A stretch of 64,000 nt of DNA from Paenibacillus daejeonensis DSM 15491 (GCF_000378385.1 NZ_KB899667.1:1-64000), one strand, 5' to 3'; positions 15,408 through 23,677 are shown, counted from the first letter of the stretch. Numbers and translations are program-made. The notes: generated by a model from the letters alone, not told the origin.

Positions 15408-16801
15408 TGGGTAAGCGACTCTATCTCGATTGCGTCTCTGGCATTGCCGGGGATATGACTCTGGCGGCCTTGATTGATGCAGGAGCTGATCTAGACTATA
15501 TCGTCGCGCACCTGCGCCGCTTGCCATTTGACGACTTCGACATGCAGGTGCTGCCGGTGATGAAGCAGGGGATAGCGGCCAAACAGCTCTCGTTAGTGTT
15601 CCCTGGATCCCAGGAGCAAGGGCATGATCATTCTCATGGGGCGGGCAGCCACGATCACGATCATGGACATACGCATGCGCATGGACATGAACATGACCAT
15701 GACCATGGGGATGAAGGGCATAGTCATGACCATAGCACGCAAGGGCACACACACATCCATGTGCAGAACGAACACGGTCATACGCATAGCCATGGTGAGG
15801 GCCATGACCACGACCACGGGCATGACCATGATCATCGACGGGCATCGGATATTCTTCAAGGGATCGTCAATTCGGAGCTACCTCCCCGTGTGAAGGTGCG
15901 CAGCCGGGCAATCTTCACAGCGATTGCCGAAGCGGAGGGTAAGATCCATGGCATGCCGCCGGAGGATGTGCATTTTCATGAGGTGGGCGCGATGGACTCC
16001 ATCATCGACATCATCGGTGTCTGTCTGGCTCTGGAGAGCCTCGACATCGATCGAATCGCTGCTTCCCCTGTACCGACAGGCAGCGGCAAGCTGCGGATGG
16101 CGCACGGATTATATCCGATCCCGGCCCCGGCTACAGCTGAGCTGCTGCGCGGGATTCCACTTGCGCCGCTCGACGTTCGGGGCGAGCTGACGACGCCGAC
16201 AGGAGCGGGCATTTTGCGTGCGCTCGCCGAGAGCTTTGGTCCGCTGGACGGCGGCATCATCGACCGAATCGGCTACGGCGCTGGTAAAAAGGATTTTGAC
16301 CATCCCAATGTGGTGCGCTGTCTGGTCCTGGATGATGCCTCATCGGCAGCCAATAATCGCGAAACGGTGATGGTGCTGGAGGCGCAGATGGATGATTGTC
16401 CGGGCGAAGTGATCGGTTACGCGATGGAGCGTCTGCTTGAGGAGGGCGGCGCCCTGGATGTCTACTGTACCTCGGTGCAGATGAAAAAGAACCGCCCAGG
16501 CATCCTGCTCACGGCACTGTGCCATGAGGCACAAGTGGATGCATGCGAGCGTCTGATGCTGCAGGAGACCTCAACGCTCGGGGTCCGTCGCAGCAGCTGG
16601 ACGCGCCAGATTCTGGACCGGAGCTGGGTGACAGCGGATACCCGCTTCGGCCCCATCCGCGTCAAGCAGGCCCACCGGGATGGCGTGCTGTGGCACCAAT
16701 CTCCCGAATACGAGGATGCGGCCCGCGCGGCCCGCGAGCATCGGGTCCCGCTGCAGACCGTGTATGATGAAGCGAAACGCCTCATCCCGCAACAAAACTA
16801 A
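15407..16801 (+). CDS. larC: LarC, nickel insertase of nickel-pincer cofactor synthesis, with a very His-rich insert
   Basis: A 464-residue full-length LarC in one frame. It uses CTP to insert nickel into the pincer ligand. The N-terminal part starts with YLDCVSGIAGDM. A histidine-rich stretch follows at residues 73-143 with 29 histidines in 71 positions, mostly HDH and HGH units. The conserved core then resumes with VHFHEVGAMDSIIDI and the C-terminal nucleotide domain. In L. plantarum the protein needs a programmed frameshift joining larC1 and larC2; here the two halves are fused with no shift. The His-rich insert is probably a nickel store. It is the last gene of the cluster and is followed by a terminator at 16812. 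Confidence 0.95.
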   Translation: MGKRLYLDCVSGIAGDMTLAALIDAGADLDYIVAHLRRLPFDDFDMQVLPVMKQGIAAKQLSLVFPGSQEQGHDHSHGAGSHDHDHGHTHAHGHEHDHDHGDEGHSHDHSTQGHTHIHVQNEHGHTHSHGEGHDHDHGHDHDHRRASDILQGIVNSELPPRVKVRSRAIFTAIAEAEGKIHGMPPEDVHFHEVGAMDSIIDIIGVCLALESLDIDRIAASPVPTGSGKLRMAHGLYPIPAPATAELLRGIPLAPLDVRGELTTPTGAGILRALAESFGPLDGGIIDRIGYGAGKKDFDHPNVVRCLVLDDASSAANNRETVMVLEAQMDDCPGEVIGYAMERLLEEGGALDVYCTSVQMKKNRPGILLTALCHEAQVDACERLMLQETSTLGVRRSSWTRQILDRSWVTADTRFGPIRVKQAHRDGVLWHQSPEYEDAARAAREHRVPLQTVYDEAKRLIPQQN

Positions 16802-16811
16802 AAATCCACCG

Positions 16812-16841
16812 ACTCCCTTGCCATCAGGCAGGGGAGTTTTT
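16812..16841 (+). terminator. Terminator of the lar cluster
   Basis: ACTCCCTTGCC and GGCAGGGGAGT pair with one G-T wobble around ATCA and end in five T. Confidence 0.9.
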
Positions 16842-16886
16842 GGCTTGCGCGTAGACACTAGGCCTGCTGACCAGTACCGTCCAGCC

Positions 16887-17531
16887 CCCTATGCGCCGCT
16901 GCAACGAAAGAAACTTTCCTTGCAGTGCCGAACAACCCTCCACACGCCGCTGCAACGAAAGAAACTTTCCTTACAATGCCGAACAGCCCCCTATGCGCCG
17001 CTGCAACGAAAGAAACTTTCCTTGCAAAGCCGAACAACTCTCCACACGCCGCTGCAACGAAAGAAACTTTCCTTACAATGCCGAACAGCCCCCTATGCGT
17101 CGCTGCAACGAAAGAAACTTTCCTTGCAAAGCCGAACAACCCTCCACACGCCGCTGCAACGAAAGAAACTTTCCTTGCAGTGCCGAACAGCCCTCCACAC
17201 GCCGCTGCAACGAAAGAAACTTTCCTTGCAATGCCGAGCAGCCCTCCACACGCCGCTGCAACGAAAGAAACTTTCTTTGCAATGCCGAGCAGCCCTCCAC
17301 ACGCCGCTGCAACGAAAGAAACTTTCTTTGCAATGCCGAACAGCCCTCTACACGCCGCTGCAACGAAAGAAACTTTCCTTGCAATGCCGAACAACCCTCC
17401 ACACGCCGCTGCAACGAAAGAAACTTTCCTTACAATGCCGAACAGCCCCCTATGCGCCGCTGCAACGAAAGAAACTTTCCTTGCAATGCCGAACAGCCCT
17501 CCACACACCGCTGTAACGAAAGAATCGACGG
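16887..17531 (+). repeat. Thirteen tandem 51-bp repeats with internal foldback
   Basis: The core GCAACGAAAGAAACTTTC recurs every 51 bases, with starts at 16901, 16952, 17003, 17054 and so on to 17462, plus a degenerate copy at 17513. Each unit can form a hairpin, TGCAACGAAAG-AAA-CTTTCCTTGCA, with a single mismatch in an 11-bp stem. The linker comes in two forms, with TATGCG (units 1, 3, 5, 12) or CACACG (most others). Because 51 is a multiple of three, reading frames stay open on both strands and yield 17-residue protein repeats. None has a convincing ribosome binding site, so the array is treated as non-coding. It lies between the lar terminator and a convergent minus-strand gene. Confidence 0.95.
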
Positions 17532-17848
17532 TTGCCCTGGTAGTAGGCACGGCTCCATACGTCAGCTTGGCTGACTGACCCGGGCAAGATCGGTTGGCGT
17601 GCAATAGGCCATGGCATCAATTATTGAGTCCGTTAAGGATACAGCGAGCGAAAGATAAGGAGGCTAAGCATTCAACGGGATGTATTATTAGCGATGCAAA
17701 TAACAGAGGATTAGGAGGGGACAACTCAGCAGTGTCTGGCTGACGGAACGGAATACTCTGGGCGGGAAGGCTAATATAAAGCTAATATAAAGTCCCCCCA
17801 TGCTCCGAGTTGTTGCAACAAGCTGCCCTACAGTAGCTCCACAACAAA
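17532..17848. other. Intergenic stretch with no supported gene
   Basis: The stretch between the 51-bp array and the next terminator shows no open frame with a start signal. The only internal pattern seen is a direct repeat of GCTAATATAAA at about 17769-17791. Confidence 0.5.
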
Positions 17849-17903
17849 AACCGCTGGCCCCGTCCGGCTGCAGAGGGGCTGCGGCGGGACGGGGCCAGCG
17901 GTT
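17849..17903 (-). terminator. Terminator of the minus-strand small gene
   Basis: AACCGCTGGCCCCGTCC (17849-17865) and its perfect complement (17887-17903) form a 17-bp stem. Read on the minus strand it ends in TTTTTG. It supports the small minus-strand gene at 17940 as real. Confidence 0.88.
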
Positions 17904-17939
17904 CAGGTGCTTGGCTTGTCAGAGGACGACGAAACGGTT

Positions 17940-18116
17940 TCACCTTGCAGGCAGGCTTAGGCTCATTAAATGACGATAGCGGCGTTTCACCACTGTGCGC
18001 TGTTTGTGCTGCTGTTCCAGACGGTCGATGCGTGTCAGCAAGGCTCGGATGTGCTCCGTAAGGGCGTCCAGTTCATCGGTGGCCGACAGGGCGGCAGCGT
18101 TTGAAGACGACTTCAT
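17940..18116 (-). CDS. Small coiled-coil protein, function unknown (58 residues)
   Basis: On the minus strand an ATG at 18116 is preceded by AAGGAGG (plus coordinates 18128-18134) with an 11-base spacer, and a strong terminator lies 36 bases after the stop. The 58-residue product has a short Ser/Ala-rich head, a heptad-like helix (about residues 14-40: ELDALTEHIRALLTRIDRLE) and a very basic tail (KRRYRHL). The frame is open further upstream to a TTG at 18212, but no ribosome binding site supports that start. The basic end could contact nucleic acid or membrane; this is a guess. No family is recognised. It is divergent from the aldo/keto reductase gene. Confidence 0.65.
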   Translation of the reverse strand: MKSSSNAAALSATDELDALTEHIRALLTRIDRLEQQHKQRTVVKRRYRHLMSLSLPAR

Positions 18117-18391
18117 AACGGTAGGGTCCTCCTTCACGATTTGCCTAACCTGACGGACTCCGTGAGTATAGGCAAGCATTTCAGCTGTGTTTGCTATACC
18201 TTTTTTAACCAAGTTAAAGCGTATCCAAACGACAGGATGTCACAAGAAATTCCGCCACGGAGAGGATCTCCTGACATCGTGCTATAACCATATGACCATT
18301 AGGTATACGCAAGGCGCTCTTCCTGCACTATACTCGTCCTATAGGCAGCACGTCTGCCCACCATCGTGCATGTTGAAAGGGGAAGATCTTC

Positions 18392-19390
18392 GTGGTTTAT
18401 CAAGCGAACGAAGCAAGATACCAAGAAATGCTCTACAGACGGAGCGGCAAAAGCGGACTGAAGCTGCCGGCCATTTCGCTCGGGCTATGGCATAACTTTG
18501 GCGACGGAACGCCATTTGAGACAGGCCGTGGCCTGATTCGCCATGCGTTTGATCTGGGAATCACCCATTTTGACCTGGCAAACAATTACGGCCCTCCGCC
18601 GGGCTCGGCAGAGGAGCAATTCGGCCGCATCCTGAAGCTGGATATGGCGCCTTACCGCGATGAGATGGTCATCGCGACCAAAGCGGGCTACAAAATGTGG
18701 GAAGGGCCATACAATGAATGGGGCTCTCGCAAATATCTCGTTTCCAGTCTGGACCGCAGCCTGGAGCGGATGGGACTGGATTATGTCGATATATTCTATC
18801 ATCATCGTCCAGACCCGGATACGCCGCTTGAGGAAACCATGAGCGCGCTCGATCACGTCGTCCGTCAGGGCAAAGCCCTCTATGTCGGAATCTCCAACTA
18901 CTCCACGGAGCAGACCAAGGAAGCCGCAGCGATTCTGAAGCAGCTGGGTACGCCGTGTCTCATCCATCAGCCAAGCTATTCCATGATGAACCGCCGCCCA
19001 GAGGAAACTGGTCTGCTGGATACGTTAGGCGAGCTGGGAATTGGCTCCATCGTCTTCTCTCCGCTGCAGAAGGGCATCCTGACAGACCGTTATCTGAACG
19101 GCATTCCTTCTGACTCCAGGGCAGCGGGTGCCAGTGTCTTCATGAGCACCTCGGAGCTGACAGATACGGTGCTGACCAAGGTCCGCAATCTGCAGGCCAT
19201 TGCCGATGAGCGCGGCCAGAAGCTGTCCCAGATGGCGCTGGCTTGGGTGCTGCGCAAGGAGACGGTAACCTCGGCACTGATTGGCGCCAGCAAAATTAGC
19301 CAACTGGACGATGCGGTCGGTACGCTGGCGAACTTGACCTTTACCGAAGATGAATTGTCGCGCATCGATGCAATTCTCTCGGAGAACTGA
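18392..19390 (+). CDS. Aldo/keto reductase, YghZ/glyceraldehyde-3-phosphate reductase-like
   Basis: A 332-residue AKR. The catalytic tetrad can be seen: Asp61 (HFDLANNYG), Tyr66, Lys97 (ATKAGY) and His138 (FYHHRPD). The LGLWHNFGD start and the 330-residue length resemble YghZ-type NADPH-dependent reductases that act on L-glyceraldehyde 3-phosphate and methylglyoxal. GTG at 18392 is supported by AAAGGGGA at 18376-18383. The gene appears to be monocistronic: divergent from the small coiled-coil gene, with a terminator at 19414. A TATACT at 18329-18334 could be its -10 box. The substrate is inferred from family resemblance only. Confidence 0.9.
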   Translation: MVYQANEARYQEMLYRRSGKSGLKLPAISLGLWHNFGDGTPFETGRGLIRHAFDLGITHFDLANNYGPPPGSAEEQFGRILKLDMAPYRDEMVIATKAGYKMWEGPYNEWGSRKYLVSSLDRSLERMGLDYVDIFYHHRPDPDTPLEETMSALDHVVRQGKALYVGISNYSTEQTKEAAAILKQLGTPCLIHQPSYSMMNRRPEETGLLDTLGELGIGSIVFSPLQKGILTDRYLNGIPSDSRAAGASVFMSTSELTDTVLTKVRNLQAIADERGQKLSQMALAWVLRKETVTSALIGASKISQLDDAVGTLANLTFTEDELSRIDAILSEN

Positions 19391-19413
19391 TCGCTATCTC
19401 TCATCATTCATTA

Positions 19414-19452
19414 GAACCGTCTCTGGCCACGTGCGCTGGGACGGTTCTTTTC
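19414..19452 (+). terminator. Terminator after the aldo/keto reductase gene
   Basis: GAACCGTC and GACGGTTC pair around an 18-22 base loop and are followed by TTTT. Confidence 0.75.
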
Positions 19453-19520
19453 GACTATTCAGGCTTCTGGTATACTAACATCATGTGTAAGAGCACCTCT
19501 GCAAAGGAGAGAATGCAATC

Positions 19521-20366
19521 GTGGCAGTGAACCCTCTGAGGCTGATATACAAGAAGCGGGACGGCGTCGAGCTGGAGCTATTGGTGGTGAAGCCGCCAGA
19601 TTGGGATGAGGGTGACCGGATGCCTGCCATCGTATGGATTCATGGCGGGGGATGGCGCAGTGGTCATCCGGAGATGTTCTTGCCGCATGCGGAGTACTTC
19701 TCCAGGCGCGGCGCAGTCAATGTCTCCGTGACTTACCGGCTGATTGAGCCGGAGCCGGTGATCGAAGGCAAGATTACGGTAGAGACCTGTCTGGAGGATT
19801 GCAAGTCGGCAATTCGCTATATCCGCGAACATGCTTCAGAGCTCGGCATCGATCCCGAGCGGATTGCCGCGATCGGCGATTCGGCGGGCGGACATCTGGC
19901 GACGGCGGTGGCCACGGTGTCAGGCTGCGAGAATCCACATGAGGATGAGAAGATTTCTTCTGTCCCGAATGCTGTAGTCAATCTGAACGGAATTACGGAT
20001 TTAACCATCGCTTTCCCCAATATTCCGCTCCAGTATGAGCAAGAGACAGAGGATGAGGGGCAGCGCTACATGAACCGGTATGAGCAGGCCAAGTGTCTGT
20101 CCCCGATCTTCCAGGTACGCAGCGGATTGCCGCCGATGCTCCATCTGCATGGTGTACAGGACCGGACGGTGGAGCCCCATCAGTCGATTCGGATGCATCA
20201 GGCGCTGCTCGCCAGTGGGAACCGCTCGGAGCTGATTTTGTATCCGCAGACCAAGCATGCATTTATTCTGTATCAATACACAGCGACCGATGAGGAAATT
20301 GAACGCGCGATTCTGGATATTGACCAGTACTTTATTCGGCTCGGTTGGCTGGAGGTTGTCTACTAG
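19521..20366 (+). CDS. Alpha/beta hydrolase, esterase/lipase (BD-FAE/hormone-sensitive lipase-like)
   Basis: A 281-residue cytosolic hydrolase. The oxyanion-hole motif HGGGW is at 41-45, the nucleophile Ser121 is in GDSAGGH, and Asp214 (VQDRTVEPH) and His246 (TKHAF) complete the triad. The family hydrolyses short-chain esters, including acetyl or feruloyl groups on sugars. The natural substrate is unknown. The GTG start at 19521 has AAAGGAGA at about 19503-19510, and TATACT at 19471-19476 is a likely -10 box. The methyltransferase gene begins shortly after the stop and is probably co-transcribed. Confidence 0.88.
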   Translation: MAVNPLRLIYKKRDGVELELLVVKPPDWDEGDRMPAIVWIHGGGWRSGHPEMFLPHAEYFSRRGAVNVSVTYRLIEPEPVIEGKITVETCLEDCKSAIRYIREHASELGIDPERIAAIGDSAGGHLATAVATVSGCENPHEDEKISSVPNAVVNLNGITDLTIAFPNIPLQYEQETEDEGQRYMNRYEQAKCLSPIFQVRSGLPPMLHLHGVQDRTVEPHQSIRMHQALLASGNRSELILYPQTKHAFILYQYTATDEEIERAILDIDQYFIRLGWLEVVY

Positions 20367-20389
20367 TACGTACGATGGGAGTGCAGTCA

Positions 20390-21121
20390 ATGCGGCAAAA
20401 TAAATACGACGATCCAGCATTCTATGAGAAGTATAGCGAGATGGGGCGTTCCATCCAGGGGCTGGCGGGTGCTGGCGAATGGTATGTGCTTCAGCTGATG
20501 CTGCCAGAATTGAGTGGCAAGCGGGTGTTGGACCTGGGGTGCGGCTATGGTTGGCATTGCCGGTATGCCCTGGAGCAGGGGGCGAGCAGGGTTATTGGTG
20601 TCGATCTGTCGGAGAAGATGCTGGCACGGGCTCGCGAGCTATCGGGGACCGGTGATATCGAGTACCGGCAGATGGCAATCGAGGACATTGACTTCGAGCC
20701 AGCCTCCTTCGATGTCGTGCTCAGCTCGCTCGCCATTCACTATGTGGAGCGATTCGACCAGCTCTGCAGGAGTGTCCGTCGCACGCTCGCACCGGGCGGC
20801 AGCTTCGTCCTCTCTTTGGAGCACCCGGTCTTCACATCGCGGGCGCAGCAGGAATGGCACTATGATGCAGAGGGCGCGCCAATGCATTGGCCAGTCGACG
20901 ATTACCAAGACGAAGGCGTCCGGCATACGCGCTTCCTGGGCGAAGATGTGACCAAGTACCACCGTACAGTTGCTACGTACTTGAACACTTTGCTAGCAAG
21001 CGGATTTGCCCTGCAGCAAGTGGCGGAGCCGGAGCCTGCACCGGAGCTGGCCCAGCATCCGGACTATTCCAACGAGCGGCGGCGACCGATGTTCCTCCTG
21101 CTCTCTGCCGTCGCCATATAG
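20390..21121 (+). CDS. Class I SAM-dependent methyltransferase
   Basis: A 243-residue protein with the Rossmann SAM-binding motif VLDLGCGYGWHCRYA, the acidic residue of motif II in GVDLSEKML, and LSSLAIHYV as motif IV. This layout fits the Methyltransf_11/25 group of small-molecule methyltransferases. The substrate is unknown. The frame is open from 20345, inside the upstream gene, but the ATG at 20390 (GGGAGTG six bases before it, and the start MRQNKYDDP) is preferred. It is likely co-transcribed with the esterase and ends at the terminator at 21246. Confidence 0.87.
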   Translation: MRQNKYDDPAFYEKYSEMGRSIQGLAGAGEWYVLQLMLPELSGKRVLDLGCGYGWHCRYALEQGASRVIGVDLSEKMLARARELSGTGDIEYRQMAIEDIDFEPASFDVVLSSLAIHYVERFDQLCRSVRRTLAPGGSFVLSLEHPVFTSRAQQEWHYDAEGAPMHWPVDDYQDEGVRHTRFLGEDVTKYHRTVATYLNTLLASGFALQQVAEPEPAPELAQHPDYSNERRRPMFLLLSAVAI

Positions 21122-21245
21122 GTCCTCGGGTCCTCCCGGCGGCCTAGACAGTCGGGCGCTGCCGGAACGATACGTATCGACCTTCCTGGCAAACCGTAGG
21201 TCGCAGTGCGGAAGATGAAGGAATAGAAGAGTGACGTTTAAGCTG

Positions 21246-21281
21246 CAAACCTCCCTGATATAAAGGGAGGTTTATTTTTGA
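21246..21281 (+). terminator. Terminator after the methyltransferase gene
   Basis: AAACCTCCCT and AAGGGAGGTTT pair, followed by ATTTTTG. It separates the esterase-methyltransferase unit from the ABC transporter island. Confidence 0.88.
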
Positions 21282-21463
21282 TTTTTTAATATATGACTTA
21301 GATATGTCATGAAGAGTTAGTATAAATGACTAATAAGTTACAAATAGAGTTATATATAAGTTAGGTAGTTTCAGTTATATGAAAGTGTGAATCAGATCTA
21401 TTGTGCACGAGCACAAAAACCTTCTCATATCTTATCTTCAATTACAATAAAGAGTTATATAAG
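21282..21463. promoter_or_regulatory. AT-rich upstream region with repeated AGAGTTA-type sequences
   Basis: A markedly AT-rich stretch in a GC-rich neighbourhood. AGAGTTA occurs near 21312, 21350 and 21451, the last two extended as AGAGTTATATA and AGAGTTATATAAGTT. ATGAC and GTCAT form a small palindrome at about 21294-21311. It lies just before a good promoter and may hold binding sites for an unlinked regulator. No gene is seen. Confidence 0.4.
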
Positions 21464-21492
21464 TTGACATAAACTATGCATACATCTAACAT
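21464..21492 (+). promoter_or_regulatory. Promoter of the NitT/TauT-type transporter operon
   Basis: A perfect TTGACA (21464-21469) and TAACAT (21487-21492) with a 17-base spacer, about 40 bases before the ATPase start codon. Confidence 0.7.
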
Positions 21493-21532
21493 TTGATCTA
21501 AGAATGATGATTCAGGAGAGGCGGTGTTGCTG

Positions 21533-22306
21533 ATGTCCACCATTACGGCCAACACGCTAGTTGCCATGCAGCATCTGAACAAGGTCTATCCAAACGGTAC
21601 GGTTGCTGTCCAAAATGTCAACCTGGATATTAGTGAAGGCGAGTTTTTTTGCTTCGTTGGTCCTTCAGGCTGCGGAAAGTCGACCATTTTTAAGATGATT
21701 ACCGGTCTGGAGACACATACGGAAGGGAAACTCGATATCTTTGGCATGTCTCCAAACGCAGCACGGAAGAAGAACGAAGTGGCGTTTGTGTTTCAGGATC
21801 ACACCTTAATGCCTTGGGCAACTGTGAAGGAAAATGTATGTCTGCCCCTGAACCTTCGAGGCGTTTCGAAGAAACAACAGATAGAAGAAGCCGAGCGGGT
21901 CCTGGAGCTCGTCGGTCTGCAGGATACGATGATGATGCTGCCGCGCGAGTTATCGGGGGGCATGAAGATGAGAGTGTCAATCGCAAGGGCGCTGATCTCT
22001 CGCCCAAGACTGCTGCTTATGGATGAGCCGTTTGGCGCGCTGGATGAGATCACTCGCCAGAGTCTGCAACAGGAGCTGCTTCATATTTGGCAACAGGATC
22101 GCAGCATGACCGTGCTGTTTATTACCCATAACGTTTTTGAGGCCGTCTATTTGTCCACCAAGGTTGTCGTGATGACGCCAAGGCCCGGAAAAGTTGAATC
22201 TGTCGTTGAGATTCCCACCCCATTTCCGAGGGGGGATGCGTTCAGGACGACCCCGGAGTTTAGCCGGCTGGTCGGCGTTGTATCTCAACATTTAAAGCAT
22301 GGATAA
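21533..22306 (+). CDS. ABC transporter ATP-binding protein, NitT/TauT family
   Basis: An ATPase of about 257 residues. The Walker A motif GPSGCGKST, the Q-loop in VFQDHTLMPW, the signature LSGGMKMR (in place of LSGGQ) and Walker B LLLMDEPFGALDE followed by the switch histidine in FITHN are all present. The MPW after the Q-loop and the overall form are typical of the SsuB/TauB/ThiZ-like group that imports sulfonates, nitrate or pyrimidines. The frame is open from a GTG at 21524, with TTG at 21527. AGGAGAGG at 21514-21521 could serve the TTG or the ATG at 21533. It overlaps no neighbour directly, but the FAD enzyme gene starts 26 bases after its stop. Confidence 0.93.
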   Translation: MSTITANTLVAMQHLNKVYPNGTVAVQNVNLDISEGEFFCFVGPSGCGKSTIFKMITGLETHTEGKLDIFGMSPNAARKKNEVAFVFQDHTLMPWATVKENVCLPLNLRGVSKKQQIEEAERVLELVGLQDTMMMLPRELSGGMKMRVSIARALISRPRLLLMDEPFGALDEITRQSLQQELLHIWQQDRSMTVLFITHNVFEAVYLSTKVVVMTPRPGKVESVVEIPTPFPRGDAFRTTPEFSRLVGVVSQHLKHG

Positions 22307-22331
22307 GTTAGTTAAAAAGGGGGAGAACGGC

Positions 22332-23672
22332 ATGGCGGTGCAATGGGAGAAGGAAATGATGGATCTGCTTGGCGAGAACGGGTTTGTGCTCGATTCAACG
22401 ACGAGAAGCAAGTTGTCCAAAGATTATTATTGGTACTCTCCAGTCCTGGATCAGAAGCTAAAGGATAAGCTCGCCGAAGGCATAGTAATTCCCGTCAATG
22501 AGGAAGAGGTAGCCGCAACCCTCGCTTGCGCCTACAGGCACCGGATTCCTGTCACGGTTCGAGGCGGCGGCACGGGAAACTACGGTCAAGCCGTACCGCT
22601 GACCGGCGGCGTCGTGATGGCGCTGCACAAGATGAATCAGATTCTGGAAATTGGCGATGGCTACGCGAGAGTGCAGTGTGGAGTGAAGCTGGGCGTGCTC
22701 GAGAAAGAGCTGCGGGCCAACGGACATGAGTTATGCATTTACCCTAGCACCTATATGAAAGCGACGGTGGGTGGGTTTGTCAGCGGCGGTTCAGGCGGCA
22801 TTGGATCGATCTCCTGGGGCAACCTGTGGGACGGCAATGTGCTGGCAGCGGTGGTCTATACCATGGAAGAAGAACCCCGCAAGCTGACGGTTTCGGGAGA
22901 AGAGCTGCTTAACTATATTCACAGCTATGGAACAACAGGGATTGTCACAGAGCTAACCTTGCGCACTGCCAAGCGAACCGAGTGGATGCAAACCATTGTC
23001 CAATTCGACAATTTGACTTCAGCGATGCTCTTTTCGGAGAAGCTCTGTCTGGACCCGGCTATCCGCAAGCGGCTGGTCAGTACAGTGGAGTGGCCGATTC
23101 CCTCCTATTTTCTCCCCTTTGCCCAGCATATCGAGGAGGGGAGTGCAGTTGTCCTGTTGGAGACAGAGGAAGGTACCCTGCCCGCCCTTACTTCGTATGC
23201 CAGCGAAAATGGCGGCCAGGTCAAGCATGTCATTCCGGCCGATAAGTATCATCAGACGCTGGGCCTGTCCGATTTTACTTGGAATCATACGACACTCTGG
23301 GCCATCAAGGCCGATCCCAAGCTTACTTACTTGCAGTCGGCCTTCTCGCCTACCTTTTATTTGAAGCAAATCGAGGACATCAAGCAGAAGTACCCGGACG
23401 GGGTGTATTTGCATTTTGAATGGGTGCTGAGCGGAGGCAAGCTGATGCCTGCGGCCCTGCCGGTGGTCTGTTATCAGTCGGAAGAGCATCTGTATGAGAT
23501 GATTGATTTTTTTGAATCGGTTGGTGTGCGTATTAATGATCCGCATACGTTCGTACTCAATTACGGCTCGCGCGCATCCTACGAACGCATGCTGGGGGCC
23601 AAGCAGGCCAATGATCCCCGCGTGCTGCTTAATCCGGGGAAAATGAATGTGAAGCCTATATTCGGGGAGTGA
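22332..23672 (+). CDS. FAD-linked oxidase (GlcD/vanillyl-alcohol-oxidase-like FAD-binding domain)
   Basis: A 446-residue flavoprotein. The N-terminal p-cresol-methylhydroxylase/GlcD-type FAD-binding domain carries RGGGTGNYGQAVPLTGG and GGFVSGGSGGIGSISWG. A C-terminal substrate domain follows. Members oxidise hydroxyacids, alcohols or amines. The gene lies between the ATPase and permease genes of an ABC importer, which is unusual and implies that the imported compound is its substrate. AAAAAGGGGGAG about eight bases before the ATG at 22332 favours that start over the ATG at 22299, which overlaps the ATPase gene. It has no signal peptide. The substrate is unknown. Confidence 0.88.
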   Translation: MAVQWEKEMMDLLGENGFVLDSTTRSKLSKDYYWYSPVLDQKLKDKLAEGIVIPVNEEEVAATLACAYRHRIPVTVRGGGTGNYGQAVPLTGGVVMALHKMNQILEIGDGYARVQCGVKLGVLEKELRANGHELCIYPSTYMKATVGGFVSGGSGGIGSISWGNLWDGNVLAAVVYTMEEEPRKLTVSGEELLNYIHSYGTTGIVTELTLRTAKRTEWMQTIVQFDNLTSAMLFSEKLCLDPAIRKRLVSTVEWPIPSYFLPFAQHIEEGSAVVLLETEEGTLPALTSYASENGGQVKHVIPADKYHQTLGLSDFTWNHTTLWAIKADPKLTYLQSAFSPTFYLKQIEDIKQKYPDGVYLHFEWVLSGGKLMPAALPVVCYQSEEHLYEMIDFFESVGVRINDPHTFVLNYGSRASYERMLGAKQANDPRVLLNPGKMNVKPIFGE

Positions 23673-23677
23673 TTCTC

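Noticed and set aside
16887-17531. CRISPR array
   Set aside because: Units are contiguous 51-bp copies with no unique spacers, and no cas genes are in the window.
16858-17604. Minus-strand 248-codon frame made of 17-residue repeats (KVSFVAAACGG type) across the 51-bp array
   Set aside because: The frame is open because the repeat period is a multiple of three, and similar frames exist on the plus strand. It begins at a TTG with no ribosome binding site.
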